Positions 36,372-46,752 of a stretch of 64,000 nucleotides of DNA are shown piece after piece. The stretch covers positions 682,001 through 746,000 of the forward strand of contig NZ_LCTZ01000002.1 in the NCBI RefSeq assembly GCF_001413955.1, given 5' to 3'. This stretch comes from Flagellimonas eckloniae. Lineage in GTDB: Bacteria; Bacteroidota; Bacteroidia; Flavobacteriales; Flavobacteriaceae. The notes below the pieces were generated by a model. It ran no database searches, had not been told where the DNA came from, and was given only the letters and a program-made list of their open reading frames with translations. A program made the position numbers and the translations under genes. Position 1 is the first letter of the stretch. Each line of letters starts with the position of its first letter.

Positions 36372-37889
36372 TTAAATTAGGTTGAGCATTTTTTCCGTTG
36401 CTTTTATAGCAGATACCGTTTGATCGGAATCTAATCCTCTAGTAGTAAAATCATTTTCTTTGGTTTGCCAGGTGATAAATGTTTCGCAAAGTGCATCCGA
36501 AGTACTTCCCGGAGGAATTCTTACTGCGTAGTCCACCAATTTGGGCAATTCCATTTTTTCTTTCTGATATACTTTTTTAAGGGCATTGATAAAAGCGTCA
36601 AATTGCCCGTCTCCTTGTGCATGTTCTTCATACAGCTTACCGTCAATCTCTATAGAAAGAGTAGTGGAAGGTTTTAGACCTTTTGAATGGGTGAGTACAT
36701 ATGATTTTACAAATATGCGTTGTTGATGTAATTCACTATCCAAAACATCAGAAATAATAAAGGGAAGATCTTCTTTGGTAACGCGTTCCTTTTTATCTCC
36801 AAGTTCAATAATGCGCTCTGTTACTTTTTTGAGCTCATCATCATTCAGGGTCAATCCTAACTCCTGAAGATTTTTCTGAATATTGGCTTTTCCTGATGTT
36901 TTTCCTAAAGCATATTTCCGCTTTCTACCAAAACGCTCAGGCAATAAATCATTAAAGTAAAGGTTTTTTTTGCTATCTCCATCTGCATGTATACCAGCAG
37001 TTTGCGTAAAAACATTATCTCCTACAATTGGTTTATTGTCAGGAATGCCAAAACCGGTAAAAGCAGACACTAATTTACTGACTTTGTAAAGTGAAGATTC
37101 TTTGACACCTATTGAAATTTCGGGCATAAAATCATTGATCACGGCAACCACACTGGCCAAAGGCGCATTCCCTGCACGCTCACCCATTCCGTTGACTGTT
37201 AGGTGCAATCCGTGACATCCAGCTTTTAATGCTTCCATAACGTTTGCAACACTAAGATCATAATCGTTATGGCCATGAAAATCAAAATGTGTATTGGGGT
37301 ATTTTGCAATAATTTGACCTAGAAAGTCTGAAGTCTCATCATGGGTTAAAACTCCCAAGGTATCCGGTAAAAGGATTCTTTTTATGGGTTGGGCAGTTAG
37401 AAAATCAAGAAATTGAAAGACATATTCTGGAGAATTTCGCATTCCGTTGCTCCAGTCCTCCAAATATACGTTGGTTTCGATACCCAGAACTTCAGCTTTG
37501 GAAACGACTATTTCAATATCTTTGAAATGTTGTTCAGGTGTCTTTTTTAGTTGATGGGTAAGATGGTTTAACGAGCCTTTTGTAAGCAAGTTTTGAACCT
37601 TGGCACCACTTTCTTGCATCCAATTTAAGGAGACACCCTTGTCTACAAAGGTCAGTACTTCCACCTTGGAAAGATACCCTTCTGTTGCGGCCCAATCCGT
37701 AATGTTCTTGACTGCAGTGAACTCTCCGTCCGATACACGCGCCGAAGCCACCTCTATGCGGTCTACTTTAAGCTCTTCCAATAGCAGTTTTGCCAGCGTA
37801 AGCTTTTCTGATGAAGAGAAGGACACACCTGAAGTTTGTTCACCATCCCTTAGGGTGGTATCCATAATCTCAACAGTACGTTTTTCCAT
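36372..37889 (-). CDS. leuA: 2-isopropylmalate synthase / citramalate-synthase-type enzyme
   Basis: 505 residues of the HMGL/DRE-TIM family: IMDTTLRDGEQTSGVSFS at the N-terminus, FDFHGHNDYDLSVANVMEAL in the barrel and a C-terminal regulatory (LeuA dimer) domain. Position in a leu operon suggests 2-isopropylmalate synthase, the first committed leucine step. It is shorter and more diverged than the classical E. coli LeuA and resembles the citramalate-synthase-like branch, so pyruvate as acceptor is possible; phylogeny or assay would decide. Confidence 0.88.
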   Translation of the reverse strand: MEKRTVEIMDTTLRDGEQTSGVSFSSSEKLTLAKLLLEELKVDRIEVASARVSDGEFTAVKNITDWAATEGYLSKVEVLTFVDKGVSLNWMQESGAKVQNLLTKGSLNHLTHQLKKTPEQHFKDIEIVVSKAEVLGIETNVYLEDWSNGMRNSPEYVFQFLDFLTAQPIKRILLPDTLGVLTHDETSDFLGQIIAKYPNTHFDFHGHNDYDLSVANVMEALKAGCHGLHLTVNGMGERAGNAPLASVVAVINDFMPEISIGVKESSLYKVSKLVSAFTGFGIPDNKPIVGDNVFTQTAGIHADGDSKKNLYFNDLLPERFGRKRKYALGKTSGKANIQKNLQELGLTLNDDELKKVTERIIELGDKKERVTKEDLPFIISDVLDSELHQQRIFVKSYVLTHSKGLKPSTTLSIEIDGKLYEEHAQGDGQFDAFINALKKVYQKEKMELPKLVDYAVRIPPGSTSDALCETFITWQTKENDFTTRGLDSDQTVSAIKATEKMLNLI

Positions 37890-37917
37890 TTTAAATGTAG
37901 TAATCTTCTATAATGAC

Positions 37918-38514
37918 TTAAAGTGGGGTATCCTGGGCAAACACCTCAATGTCTTTTTTGATGTTCAACAGATAGTCGATATCATCAAAGCCATTCAGCA
38001 TGTTTTCTTTCTTATAATCATTGATGGCAAAGCCTTCACTTTCTCCTGTTTCTAAAATTGTGATGGTTTGCTCTGGAAGGCTGATTTCTAATTCAGCATT
38101 TGGATTTGCCTCGATGGCCTTGAAGATTTTGTCCAAAAATTCAGGACTTACCTGAACTGGAAGAACCCCGATATTTAAGCAATTATTTCTGAAGATATCT
38201 GCAAAAAAACTGGATACAACACATCTGAAGCCATAATCATACACCGCCCATGCTGCATGTTCCCTTGAAGAACCAGAACCAAAGTTTTTACCCCCCACTA
38301 ATATTTTCCCACTATAAATGGGGTTGTTCAACACAAAATGTTCTTTAGGTGTATTATCTGGATTGTAGCGCCAGTCTCTAAAAAGATTATCTCCAAACCC
38401 TTTTCGCTCTGTTGCTTTTAAAAATCGGGCTGGGATTATCTGATCAGTATCCACATTTTCTATCGGAAGTGGTACCGCGGAGCTTTTTAGTATATTGAAT
38501 TTATCGTAAGCCAT
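37918..38514 (-). CDS. leuD: 3-isopropylmalate dehydratase small subunit
   Basis: 198 residues, with KSSAVPLPIENVDTDQIIPARFL, GGKNFGSGSSREHAAWA and CVVSSFFADIFRNNCLNIGVLPV as usual. Forms the isomerase with LeuC. Lies between leuC and leuA on the minus strand. Confidence 0.96.
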   Translation of the reverse strand: MAYDKFNILKSSAVPLPIENVDTDQIIPARFLKATERKGFGDNLFRDWRYNPDNTPKEHFVLNNPIYSGKILVGGKNFGSGSSREHAAWAVYDYGFRCVVSSFFADIFRNNCLNIGVLPVQVSPEFLDKIFKAIEANPNAELEISLPEQTITILETGESEGFAINDYKKENMLNGFDDIDYLLNIKKDIEVFAQDTPL

Positions 38515-38578
38515 TTTTATCAGTTTTAAGTTATCAGCTATCAGTTTTCTGAATCCTGAAACAGATTTTGTTATATTG

Positions 38579-39988
38579 TTATGCAGTCTGCAATTCCATT
38601 AATTCTCGCGGATCAGTTACTTTTCCGGTTACCGCCGCCGCCGCCGCAACCAATGGACTTGCCAAAAGTGTGCGCGAGCCAGGGCCCTGTCTTCCTTCAA
38701 AATTTCTGTTTGATGTGCTTACCGCGTATTTTCCTGCTGGAATTTTATCGTCATTCATTGCCAAACATGCGGAACACCCGGGTTCTCTTAATTCAAAACC
38801 TGCAGTATTTAAAATATCCAGAATACCTTCCCTTCTAATAGCTTCTTCAACACGATGCGAACCTGGAACCAACCATGCAGTTACATTGTCAGCCTTTTTT
38901 CTTCCTTTAATAATAGAGGCAAATGCTCTAAAATCTTCAATTCTTCCGTTGGTACAACTTCCTAAGAAGACAAAGTCAATAGGTTTTCCAATCATGGCCT
39001 CACCCTCATTAAAGGCCATGTATTGAAGTGATTTTTTATAAGTTGCATTTCCGCCCTCAACAGCATCTGCCGAAGGGATACCATTCTGAATTCCGATGCC
39101 CATTCCAGGGTTTGTGCCATAGGTGATCATCGGTTCTATTTCGTTTGCGGTGAAAGTGATTTCCTTATCAAAAACGGCATTTTCATCAGAATAAAGTGTT
39201 TGCCAGTATTTCATAGCCTTATCCCATGTGGCACCTTTAGGTGTGTATTCCCTTCCTTTGATATAATCAAAGGTCTTTTCATCTGGAGCAATCATTCCAC
39301 CACGAGCACCCATTTCAATGCTTAGGTTGCAAACGGTCATACGGCCTTCCATCGACATATTTCTAAAAACTTCTCCAGCGTATTCCACAAAATAACCTGT
39401 AGCACCAGAAGTGGTTAGTTTGGAAATTATAAACAGCGCCACGTCTTTTGGCGTTACGCCTATATTTAAATCACCATCAATAGAAATACGCAAACTTTTG
39501 GCCTTGGGCTGCATAATGCACTGTGTGGACAACACCATCTCAACCTCACTAGTTCCAATACCAAAAGCAATGGCACCAAAAGCACCATGTGTAGATGTAT
39601 GTGAATCTCCACAGACAATTGTTGCGCCAGGAACTGTAATCCCGTTTTCGGGCCCAATAACATGAACAATTCCATTTTTCTCATGTCCAAGCCCCCAATA
39701 TGGAATATTGTGTGCTTTAGAGTTTTCCTCCAAGGCTTTTAACTGGTTTGCCGACAACTTGTCTTTTACTGGCAAGTGTTGATTCCGCGTTGGGGTGTTA
39801 TGATCGGCAGTGGCAAAAGTGCGTTCCGGGTATAAAACTTTGATATTTCTATTTTTTAACCCAAGAAAAGCCACTGGGCTCGTTACCTCGTGCACTAAAT
39901 GCCTATCAATAAATAGCACATCGGGGCCATTTTCAATGTGTTTTACCACATGAGAGTCCCAAACCTTGTCAAATAGTGTTTTACTCAT
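38579..39988 (-). CDS. leuC: 3-isopropylmalate dehydratase large subunit
   Basis: 469 residues from the ATG at 39988 ([15 protein letters not shown]); an earlier in-frame start would add only four residues. An aconitase-type 4Fe-4S protein: [13 protein letters not shown], with further cysteines in [11 protein letters not shown]. With LeuD it isomerises 2- to 3-isopropylmalate. First gene of the leu operon. Confidence 0.96.
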   Translation of the reverse strand: MSKTLFDKVWDSHVVKHIENGPDVLFIDRHLVHEVTSPVAFLGLKNRNIKVLYPERTFATADHNTPTRNQHLPVKDKLSANQLKALEENSKAHNIPYWGLGHEKNGIVHVIGPENGITVPGATIVCGDSHTSTHGAFGAIAFGIGTSEVEMVLSTQCIMQPKAKSLRISIDGDLNIGVTPKDVALFIISKLTTSGATGYFVEYAGEVFRNMSMEGRMTVCNLSIEMGARGGMIAPDEKTFDYIKGREYTPKGATWDKAMKYWQTLYSDENAVFDKEITFTANEIEPMITYGTNPGMGIGIQNGIPSADAVEGGNATYKKSLQYMAFNEGEAMIGKPIDFVFLGSCTNGRIEDFRAFASIIKGRKKADNVTAWLVPGSHRVEEAIRREGILDILNTAGFELREPGCSACLAMNDDKIPAGKYAVSTSNRNFEGRQGPGSRTLLASPLVAAAAAVTGKVTDPRELMELQTA

Positions 39989-40433
39989 CGTTACAATCAA
40001 TAATTTATAAGCTTGTAAAATTAGAATATGTATAAAAAACTGTTTTCATTTTGATGTGAAAATTACGATGTTCAAGGTTGATTTTTTACATAATAGTGCA
40101 AAAGACTTTTAAGATTCATTGTTTTAAAACAAAATCTGATGCAAATGTTATCAGCTTATATGCACTTTGCAGATAGTAAAATCAGAAAAATTTAGACACA
40201 TTGGAAATAGCCGATAAAAATTTACCTTTTAAAGTGTGAATCTGATATTTTTTAAGTATTGATTTTGAGTATTTTACACATAAACCCCTGAATTTTAACA
40301 AGTTTCGTTTTATTTTAACATTGCTGTAACGTTGTGGAAACTCTGAGCGTTCTACTTTAGAGGCACACCTAAGCAGTTTATTCATCAATCAAAAACCTAA
40401 ACTGAACATCAACAAATCAAAAACAATTAACTC
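39989..40433. other. Divergent control region, leu operon / DUF2911 gene
   Basis: 445 bp without a gene. The perfect 14-base palindrome TTGTTTTAAAACAA (40119-40132) could be an operator for leuC. No clear -7 element was found for leuC and no leucine-rich leader peptide was seen. The promoter for the rightward gene is annotated separately. Confidence 0.45.
40332..40360 (+). promoter_or_regulatory. Promoter of the DUF2911 gene
   Basis: TTG at 40332-40334, an 18-base spacer, and TACTTTAG at 40353-40360 (one mismatch to TAnnTTTG), 73 bases before the start codon. Confidence 0.5.
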
Positions 40434-41546
40434 ATGAAGACAAACTACTCGGTCATTTCGACCATGATTTTAATCGCAATTTTTTGTATTACCAACATTA
40501 CTTCAGCCCAACTTGACTTTTTACCACGTGGCAGCCAGATGGCAAAAATTGGGCAACGAATAGGAAATACTGATGTAACCATTATTTATTCCCGACCTAG
40601 TGTCAATGATCGGGAAATATGGGGCGCACTTGTTCCCTATGGAATGAACAATCTGGGATTTGGAACAGCCAAAGAATCTCCATGGAGAGCTGGTGCTAAT
40701 GAGAATACCATTTTTAAGACGACACATGACCTAACCATTGGGGGAAAAACCCTACCGGCAGGCAAGTACGGTTTGCATATGATTGTCAATGAAGATAATT
40801 CCGCAACAATAATTTTTTCTAAAAACCATGGGGCATGGGGAAGTTATTTTTATGAGCCAAGCGAGGATGCTTTGCGCGTAGATGTTGAAACCATGGAAGT
40901 TTCGCATGTAGAGCAGCTTACATTTAATTTTAATGAGGTTGATGCCAAGTCTGCTGTTGTGGCACTAAGTTGGGAGAAAAAACAAATTCCATTTAAGATA
41001 GAAACGGATGTTACGGCAAATGTTTTGGCTGAAGTTCGGCAACAATTGCAGACCAATCCTGGATTTAATCGACCAAGTTGGGAGCAAGCTGCCAATTTCG
41101 CCCTCAATAATGATGGGGATTTGGATGAAGCTTTAGGTTGGGTAGATGCCGCAATCGCAGGTCAGTTTTTTAGTCAGAAAACTTTCAATAATCTTCGGAT
41201 TAAGTCACAGATTATGGCCAAGAAAGGGAAAACCGTAGAAGCTGAGGCATTGATGAAGGAAGCTTTACCATTGGGTACGGTTTTTCAAGTACATGGATAT
41301 GGTAGACAACTTATAGGTCAAGGAAAAACTGCAGAAGCATTGGAGATTTTCAAATGGAACGTAAAGAATAACAAAGATACATGGCCAGTTCACTATGGAT
41401 TGGCGAGAGGGTATTCAGCAATAGGAGATAACAAATCAACATTGAAGCATTTAAAAATAGCTCTTGAAAACGCTCCAGCACAAGCTAACAGGGATAGGGT
41501 AGCGGCAAATATTGCCAAGGCTGAAAAAGGAGAATCAATCAACTAA
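40434..41546 (+). CDS. DUF2911 domain protein with C-terminal TPR repeats
   Basis: 370 residues. Signal peptide (to about residue 25), then a DUF2911 domain with its usual patterns (VTIIYSRPSVNDREIWGALVPYG, WRAGANENT, LPAGKYGLHMI). The C-terminal half is helical TPR-like (EALGWVDAAIAGQFFSQ, TAEALEIFKWNVKNN). Probably periplasmic; function not known. It has its own promoter and a strong terminator. Confidence 0.88.
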   Translation: MKTNYSVISTMILIAIFCITNITSAQLDFLPRGSQMAKIGQRIGNTDVTIIYSRPSVNDREIWGALVPYGMNNLGFGTAKESPWRAGANENTIFKTTHDLTIGGKTLPAGKYGLHMIVNEDNSATIIFSKNHGAWGSYFYEPSEDALRVDVETMEVSHVEQLTFNFNEVDAKSAVVALSWEKKQIPFKIETDVTANVLAEVRQQLQTNPGFNRPSWEQAANFALNNDGDLDEALGWVDAAIAGQFFSQKTFNNLRIKSQIMAKKGKTVEAEALMKEALPLGTVFQVHGYGRQLIGQGKTAEALEIFKWNVKNNKDTWPVHYGLARGYSAIGDNKSTLKHLKIALENAPAQANRDRVAANIAKAEKGESIN

Positions 41547-41573
41547 ACCATATTTTTTGAAGATTCCAGCAAG

Positions 41574-41599
41574 AAATGCTCGGCCTTGGTCGAGCATTT
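41574..41599. terminator. Bidirectional terminator, DUF2911 / recG
   Basis: AAATGCTCG (41574-41582) pairs perfectly with CGAGCATTT (41591-41599) around an 8-base loop. It reaches the recG stop codon; T residues lie beyond the stem on the plus strand, and minus-strand T residues come after TTTC. Confidence 0.8.
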
Positions 41600-43704
41600 T
41601 AGCTTATATAATTCCAGATTGATGATTGTTTCATCATTTTTGTGTATGCTATACGAATGGATTTATTTTCTTCCTTTTCCATTTTTGGATCTTCTTTCAA
41701 TAACTGTATTGCATAATACCTAGCTGTTTTTAGGATTTGATTATCCTTTACAATGTCAGCAATTTTTAAGTTTAGCAGTCCGCTTTGTTGCGTACCCATT
41801 AAATCCCCTGGGCCACGTAATTTTAAATCTACTTCAGCAATATCAAAACCATCATTGGTCCGGACCATGGTCAGCAAACGTGTTTTGGCATCTTCAGACA
41901 ATTTATGACTTGTCATTAGAATACAAAAACTCTGTTCCGCACCTCTACCCACACGACCGCGCAACTGATGCAATTGCGAAAGTCCAAATCGTTCAGCGCT
42001 TTCAATGATCATTACAGAAGCATTTGGAACATTGACCCCAACTTCAATTACGGTAGTTGCCACCATAATTTGAGTTTCGCCTTTTACAAAGCGTTCCATT
42101 TCATAATCCTTGTCCTTGGGTTTCATTTTTCCATGAACAATGGAAATTTGATAATCGGGTAGTGGAAAATCTCTAGAAATACTTTCATATCCATCCATTA
42201 AATCCTTGTAATCCAGTGCTTCAGATTCTTTTATTAATGGATAGACCATATAGATTTGTCTTCCTTTTTTTATTTCATCTTTTATGAATTGAAAGACTTT
42301 TAATCTATTGCTATCAAATCGATGTACTGTTTTAATAGGTTTACGTCCGGGAGGGAGTTCATCAATTACCGAAATGTCCAAATCCCCATACAAACTCATA
42401 GCCAAGGTTCGTGGAATTGGAGTAGCTGTCATGACCAAAATATGGGGAGGCACCTCGTTTTTATGCCATAATTTTGAGCGCTGTGCCACTCCAAACCTAT
42501 GTTGCTCATCTATGATTGCCAAACCAAGGTTATTGAATTGCACCTTATCTTCCAAAACAGCATGAGTACCAACCAAAATATGCAATTCCCCATTTTCCAA
42601 TTGCTCATGAATATGTGTACGAGCAGACTTTTTTGTAGAGCCGGTCAATAAAGAAATAGTTATTTCCATTTCACCCAGTAATTCCTTTAGCCCGGTATAA
42701 TGTTGGTTAGCCAAAATTTCTGTGGGCGCCATCAAACAGGTTTGAAAACCATTGTCTATAGCCAAAATCATGCACATTAGGGCCACAATTGTCTTTCCTG
42801 AGCCTACATCACCCTGTAGCAATCTATTCATTTGGGCATTACTGCCCATATCGTTTCTAATTTCCTTGATTACCTTCTTTTGGGCATTGGTCAATTCAAA
42901 CGGAAGATGATTTTTGAAGAAAACATTGAATTTTTCACCTACGTTTTCAAATGGAAGCCCTTTTATTTTTTGTTTACGGATTAGCTTTTTTGAAATAAGC
43001 TGTAATTGAACATAGAAAAGCTCTTCAAATTTTAATCTAAATTGGGCTTTTGCCAATAGCTCTTGGTTTTTGGGAAAATGGATATTAAACAGTGCCTCAC
43101 TCTTTGGAATCAGTTTTAATTCATCCAGAATAGTGGAAGATAGCGATTCTGGAAATTGACCTTTTGATTCCAAAAACAATTGCTGCATCATTTTACCAAT
43201 GACACGATTGGTAATGCCTTTGGCACTTAACTTTTCTGTTGAAGGATAAATTGGTTGCATGGCAACTTTTAAACCTTTTTGGTGTTCCGACAGCAATTCC
43301 ATTTCAGGATGCGGCATGGAAAAAATGCTTCCATAGCGGGTAGTTTTCCCAAATACCACATAAGGTTCGTTGAGTTTAAGGTTTTCCCGAATCCATTTGT
43401 GCCCACGGAACCATACCAATTCCATTTGTCCTGTTTCATCAACAAAACTGGCAACCAAACGTTTTCCACGTTTTTGTTCCACGGTTTTAATATGCACTAT
43501 TTTACCAACTACTTGAACATCTGCGCCACTGGGTTTTAGTTGATTGATTTTATAATAACTTGTTTTGTCCAGATATCTGTTGGGAAACAAATGAAGTAAG
43601 TCACGGTAGGTTTGAATGCCCAATTCTGCACCCAAGGTTTCTGCCCTGTTTGGACCAACACCCTTAAGGTATGGAATGGGAGTTTGTAGAAAATTGGGAT
43701 TCAT
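41599..43704 (-). CDS. recG: ATP-dependent DNA helicase RecG
   Basis: 701 residues. N-terminal wedge/OB domain (LLHLFPNRYLDKTSYY), then the helicase core: QGDVGSGKTIVALM (Walker A), IIDEQHRFGV (DExH), TATPIPRTLAMSLYGD, and QLRGRVGRGAEQSFC. It remodels stalled replication forks and branched DNA. An ATG at 43704 is preferred; a TTG one codon upstream is also in frame. It is divergent from the M1 peptidase gene. Confidence 0.96.
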   Translation of the reverse strand: MNPNFLQTPIPYLKGVGPNRAETLGAELGIQTYRDLLHLFPNRYLDKTSYYKINQLKPSGADVQVVGKIVHIKTVEQKRGKRLVASFVDETGQMELVWFRGHKWIRENLKLNEPYVVFGKTTRYGSIFSMPHPEMELLSEHQKGLKVAMQPIYPSTEKLSAKGITNRVIGKMMQQLFLESKGQFPESLSSTILDELKLIPKSEALFNIHFPKNQELLAKAQFRLKFEELFYVQLQLISKKLIRKQKIKGLPFENVGEKFNVFFKNHLPFELTNAQKKVIKEIRNDMGSNAQMNRLLQGDVGSGKTIVALMCMILAIDNGFQTCLMAPTEILANQHYTGLKELLGEMEITISLLTGSTKKSARTHIHEQLENGELHILVGTHAVLEDKVQFNNLGLAIIDEQHRFGVAQRSKLWHKNEVPPHILVMTATPIPRTLAMSLYGDLDISVIDELPPGRKPIKTVHRFDSNRLKVFQFIKDEIKKGRQIYMVYPLIKESEALDYKDLMDGYESISRDFPLPDYQISIVHGKMKPKDKDYEMERFVKGETQIMVATTVIEVGVNVPNASVMIIESAERFGLSQLHQLRGRVGRGAEQSFCILMTSHKLSEDAKTRLLTMVRTNDGFDIAEVDLKLRGPGDLMGTQQSGLLNLKIADIVKDNQILKTARYYAIQLLKEDPKMEKEENKSIRIAYTKMMKQSSIWNYIS

Positions 43705-43747
43705 CAAACTAAAATATGTAATTTGGATTGACTTTTGCTATTTACAA

Positions 43748-45838
43748 ATGATGAAGCTATACCCCATTGTTCTTTTTTTTCTGTTTGGACATATCTTATG
43801 CTCCCAAATTCAAGATAAAGTAGATTTTACAAATGCGGAAGTTTATATTGAACCATTTCCAAAGGAAAATCAGATTAAAGGTACCGTTAGATATGGGTTT
43901 CAGGTTTTAAATGATGTGGACTCAATCTTTTTGGATGCGGTGAATATGGATTTTTCATCAGTTTTATTGGACTTGAAAAAGGTGAAATTCGCAAATGATG
44001 GAAAAGTGATTTCCATAGACAAGAAATTCAAAAAAGGAGATACACATTTTTTGGATTTGACCTATACAGCGAAACCAAAACAAACAGTATATTTTTTAGG
44101 ATGGGATGATGACGATCCGTCAAACAATCAAATATGGACCCAGGGACAGGGAAAATACACAAGCCATTGGCTGCCCAGCTTTGATGACATGAATGAGAAG
44201 GTTGAATTCGATTTAAAAATTACAGCAGAAAGACATTTGGCTGTAATTTCGAATGGAAGACTTATAAGTAGAGATGAAATCAAGGATGATAAGTTTGAGT
44301 GGCGCTTTGACATGAGAAAGCCCATGAGCAGTTATTTGTTGAGTTTTGCAGTTGGAAGCTTTCAAAAAAAAGAGATTAGTTCCCTCTCTGGAATACCGAT
44401 TGAATTGTATTATGAACCGAAGGACAGTTTAAAAGTTGAACCAACTTATAGATATACCAAGAAAATTTTTGATTTTCTGGAAAAGGAAATTGGCGTTCCC
44501 TATCCTTGGCAGAACTATAAGCAAGTTCCTGTGCAGGATTTTTTATACGCTGGAATGGAAAATACTGGGGCTACTACCTTTTCCAATACATATATGATAG
44601 ACTCCATAGCTTTTGCTGATAAAAACTATGTAAATGTAAATGCACATGAACTGGCGCATCAATGGTTTGGGAATCTAGTGACGGAACAAAGTGGGAAGCA
44701 TCATTGGTTGCATGAAGGTTTTGCAACCTATTATGCCTATTTGGCAGAGCGAGAGGTTTTTGGAGAGGACTATTTTTATTGGCGGTTATTAGAAACGGCC
44801 AAGTCACTAGTTAATTTTTCTGGTGATGGAAATGGAGAAGCCCTTACGAGTTCCAGTGCTGGCAGTCTTACGTTCTATGAAAAGGGGGCATGGGCATTGG
44901 TAATGCTTAGAGAACGGGTAGGAGATGTTAATTTTCGTGAAGGGGTACAGAATTATTTGGCGAAATACGCATATCAAAATGTAACCATATCAGATTTTAT
45001 GTGGGAAATGGAGAAAGCATCTGGAATGGAGCTTTCAGATTTTGATACTACTTGGTTACAAGAATCTGAGTTTCCATTTGAAACGGTCAAGGAATTTTTA
45101 ATTGGGAAGAATGCTTCTATCAAAACATATTTTGAGTTTAAAGATCGTATTGGAGAAAATTTAACTTCAGCGGAAGCCATTCTAAAAAATGATTGGAATA
45201 AACTGGAATCTGATTACTTAAAAAAACAACTGGTTTTGGATTACGGAAATGCTTTTTCAGTAGACTTTTTAAGTCAAATACTTAAAAATGAAAGTATAAA
45301 AGTAAGGCAGGCGGTTGCATTTTCATTACAGCAAATACCTTTGGAAATTCAATCAGACTATGAAAAGCTATTAGTGGATAAGAGTTATACTACAGTAGAG
45401 TCGGCTCTCTATAGGTTATGGACAGATTTTCCCAGTAATCAGAACAAATACTTGAACAAAACCTCTGGGGTTATTGGAATGCCCAATAAAAATGTGCGCT
45501 TACTTTGGCTGACATTGGCACTGGTTAGTCCAGATTATAATATTGGATTAAAGCCAACATATTTTGAAGAACTGAGCAGTTACACGGGTTTGGAACATCA
45601 TTTTGAGGTGAGGCTTCTGGCATTTCAATATTTGAAAAGTATAGGGGGATTTAACGATTCAACCCTTAAAAGCCTGATTGAAGCATGTAGCCATCATGTT
45701 TGGCATTTTAAAAAATCTTCCAGAAAAATTTTAAAAGAATTTTTAAAAGGTGAAGAAAATGTAGCCCGAATTAAAGATATTTATCCTTCTTTAAATCAAC
45801 AGGAAAAACAATATTTAGATAAAGCATTGGGTAAATGA
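43748..45838 (+). CDS. M1-family aminopeptidase, secreted
   Basis: 696 residues; the signal peptide MMKLYPIVLFFLFGHILCSQ marks the start, and an upstream in-frame ATG at 43616 lies within recG. Catalytic zinc site HELAH (300-304) with Glu323 in WLHEG, and the substrate-anchoring GMEN at 269-272. The C-terminal helical region has no obvious defect. Probably a periplasmic or exported aminopeptidase. The stop overlaps the next ATG (ATGA), so the patatin gene is co-translated. Confidence 0.93.
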   Translation: MMKLYPIVLFFLFGHILCSQIQDKVDFTNAEVYIEPFPKENQIKGTVRYGFQVLNDVDSIFLDAVNMDFSSVLLDLKKVKFANDGKVISIDKKFKKGDTHFLDLTYTAKPKQTVYFLGWDDDDPSNNQIWTQGQGKYTSHWLPSFDDMNEKVEFDLKITAERHLAVISNGRLISRDEIKDDKFEWRFDMRKPMSSYLLSFAVGSFQKKEISSLSGIPIELYYEPKDSLKVEPTYRYTKKIFDFLEKEIGVPYPWQNYKQVPVQDFLYAGMENTGATTFSNTYMIDSIAFADKNYVNVNAHELAHQWFGNLVTEQSGKHHWLHEGFATYYAYLAEREVFGEDYFYWRLLETAKSLVNFSGDGNGEALTSSSAGSLTFYEKGAWALVMLRERVGDVNFREGVQNYLAKYAYQNVTISDFMWEMEKASGMELSDFDTTWLQESEFPFETVKEFLIGKNASIKTYFEFKDRIGENLTSAEAILKNDWNKLESDYLKKQLVLDYGNAFSVDFLSQILKNESIKVRQAVAFSLQQIPLEIQSDYEKLLVDKSYTTVESALYRLWTDFPSNQNKYLNKTSGVIGMPNKNVRLLWLTLALVSPDYNIGLKPTYFEELSSYTGLEHHFEVRLLAFQYLKSIGGFNDSTLKSLIEACSHHVWHFKKSSRKILKEFLKGEENVARIKDIYPSLNQQEKQYLDKALGK

Positions 45839-46752
45839 GAGCATTGGTTATTTCTGGAGGTGGGAGCAAAGGTGCCTTTGCAGGCGGAGTTGCCCAGTTT
45901 TTAATACAAGAGGCCAATCACAAATACGATTTGTTCGTTGGGACTTCCACGGGAAGTTTGCTGATATCCCATTTGGCATTGAACAAGTTGGATAAAATTA
46001 AGCGGATATACTCTTCCGTAAATCAAAAAAGTATTTTTAATAGCTGTCCTTTCGTTGTCAAAAAGAAACATGGAATTGACATAATTGCAATTAACCATTG
46101 GAATGTTGTAAAGAATTTTATCAAAGGGAAAAAAACCTTTGGTGAAAGTGAAAACTTGAGGCACCTAATTCGTGAGTCAATAACTCAAAATGAGTTCAAT
46201 GAGTTAAAACAGGGTTTGACCGATGTTGTAGTCACGGTATCCAATTTATCGCTAAATCAAGTGGAGTATAAATCGATAAATGATTGTACGTATGATGAAT
46301 TTTGCGATTGGATATGGATCTCATCCAATTACGCCCCATTTATGAGTCTTGTAAAAAAAAATGGATGCGAATATGCTGATGGCGGATTGGGAAGTTTGGT
46401 TCCTATTGAGGAGGCCTTAAAACGAGGTGCTACGGAAGTGGATGTGGTCGTTTTGCATACCGAAGTAAACTATCTGAATCGTATGCATTCCAGAAATCCG
46501 TTTGAATTGATGACAACCATCTTCAGTTTTGTGTTGGATCGCATAGAAAACCAAAATGTGCGTATAGGCAAACTGGTGGCCAATCAAAAAGATGCAATTA
46601 TAAATTTCTACTATACCCCGGCAGTTTTAACCACAAATTCTCTAATTTTTAATAAGGAGCGAATGACCTTATGGTGGAAAAGAGGGTATTTGTACGCAAA
46701 GAATAAGAACGAGGAAACGAGTCCTATAGATCCAGATCACCAAGATAGGTGA
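45835..46752 (+). CDS. Patatin-like phospholipase
   Basis: 305 residues. Oxyanion loop GGGSKGAF, nucleophile in GTSTG (GxSxG, Ser near residue 37), and DGGLG for the catalytic Asp. Likely a Ser-Asp dyad lipid acyl hydrolase; no signal peptide, so cytoplasmic. It overlaps the aminopeptidase gene by four bases and ends directly against the convergent next gene. Confidence 0.9.
   Translation: MRALVISGGGSKGAFAGGVAQFLIQEANHKYDLFVGTSTGSLLISHLALNKLDKIKRIYSSVNQKSIFNSCPFVVKKKHGIDIIAINHWNVVKNFIKGKKTFGESENLRHLIRESITQNEFNELKQGLTDVVVTVSNLSLNQVEYKSINDCTYDEFCDWIWISSNYAPFMSLVKKNGCEYADGGLGSLVPIEEALKRGATEVDVVVLHTEVNYLNRMHSRNPFELMTTIFSFVLDRIENQNVRIGKLVANQKDAIINFYYTPAVLTTNSLIFNKERMTLWWKRGYLYAKNKNEETSPIDPDHQDR

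Noticed and set aside
40182..40388. 68-codon minus-strand ORF in the leu/DUF2911 region
   Set aside because: No family features; covers the DUF2911 promoter. No leucine-rich leader peptide was seen either.
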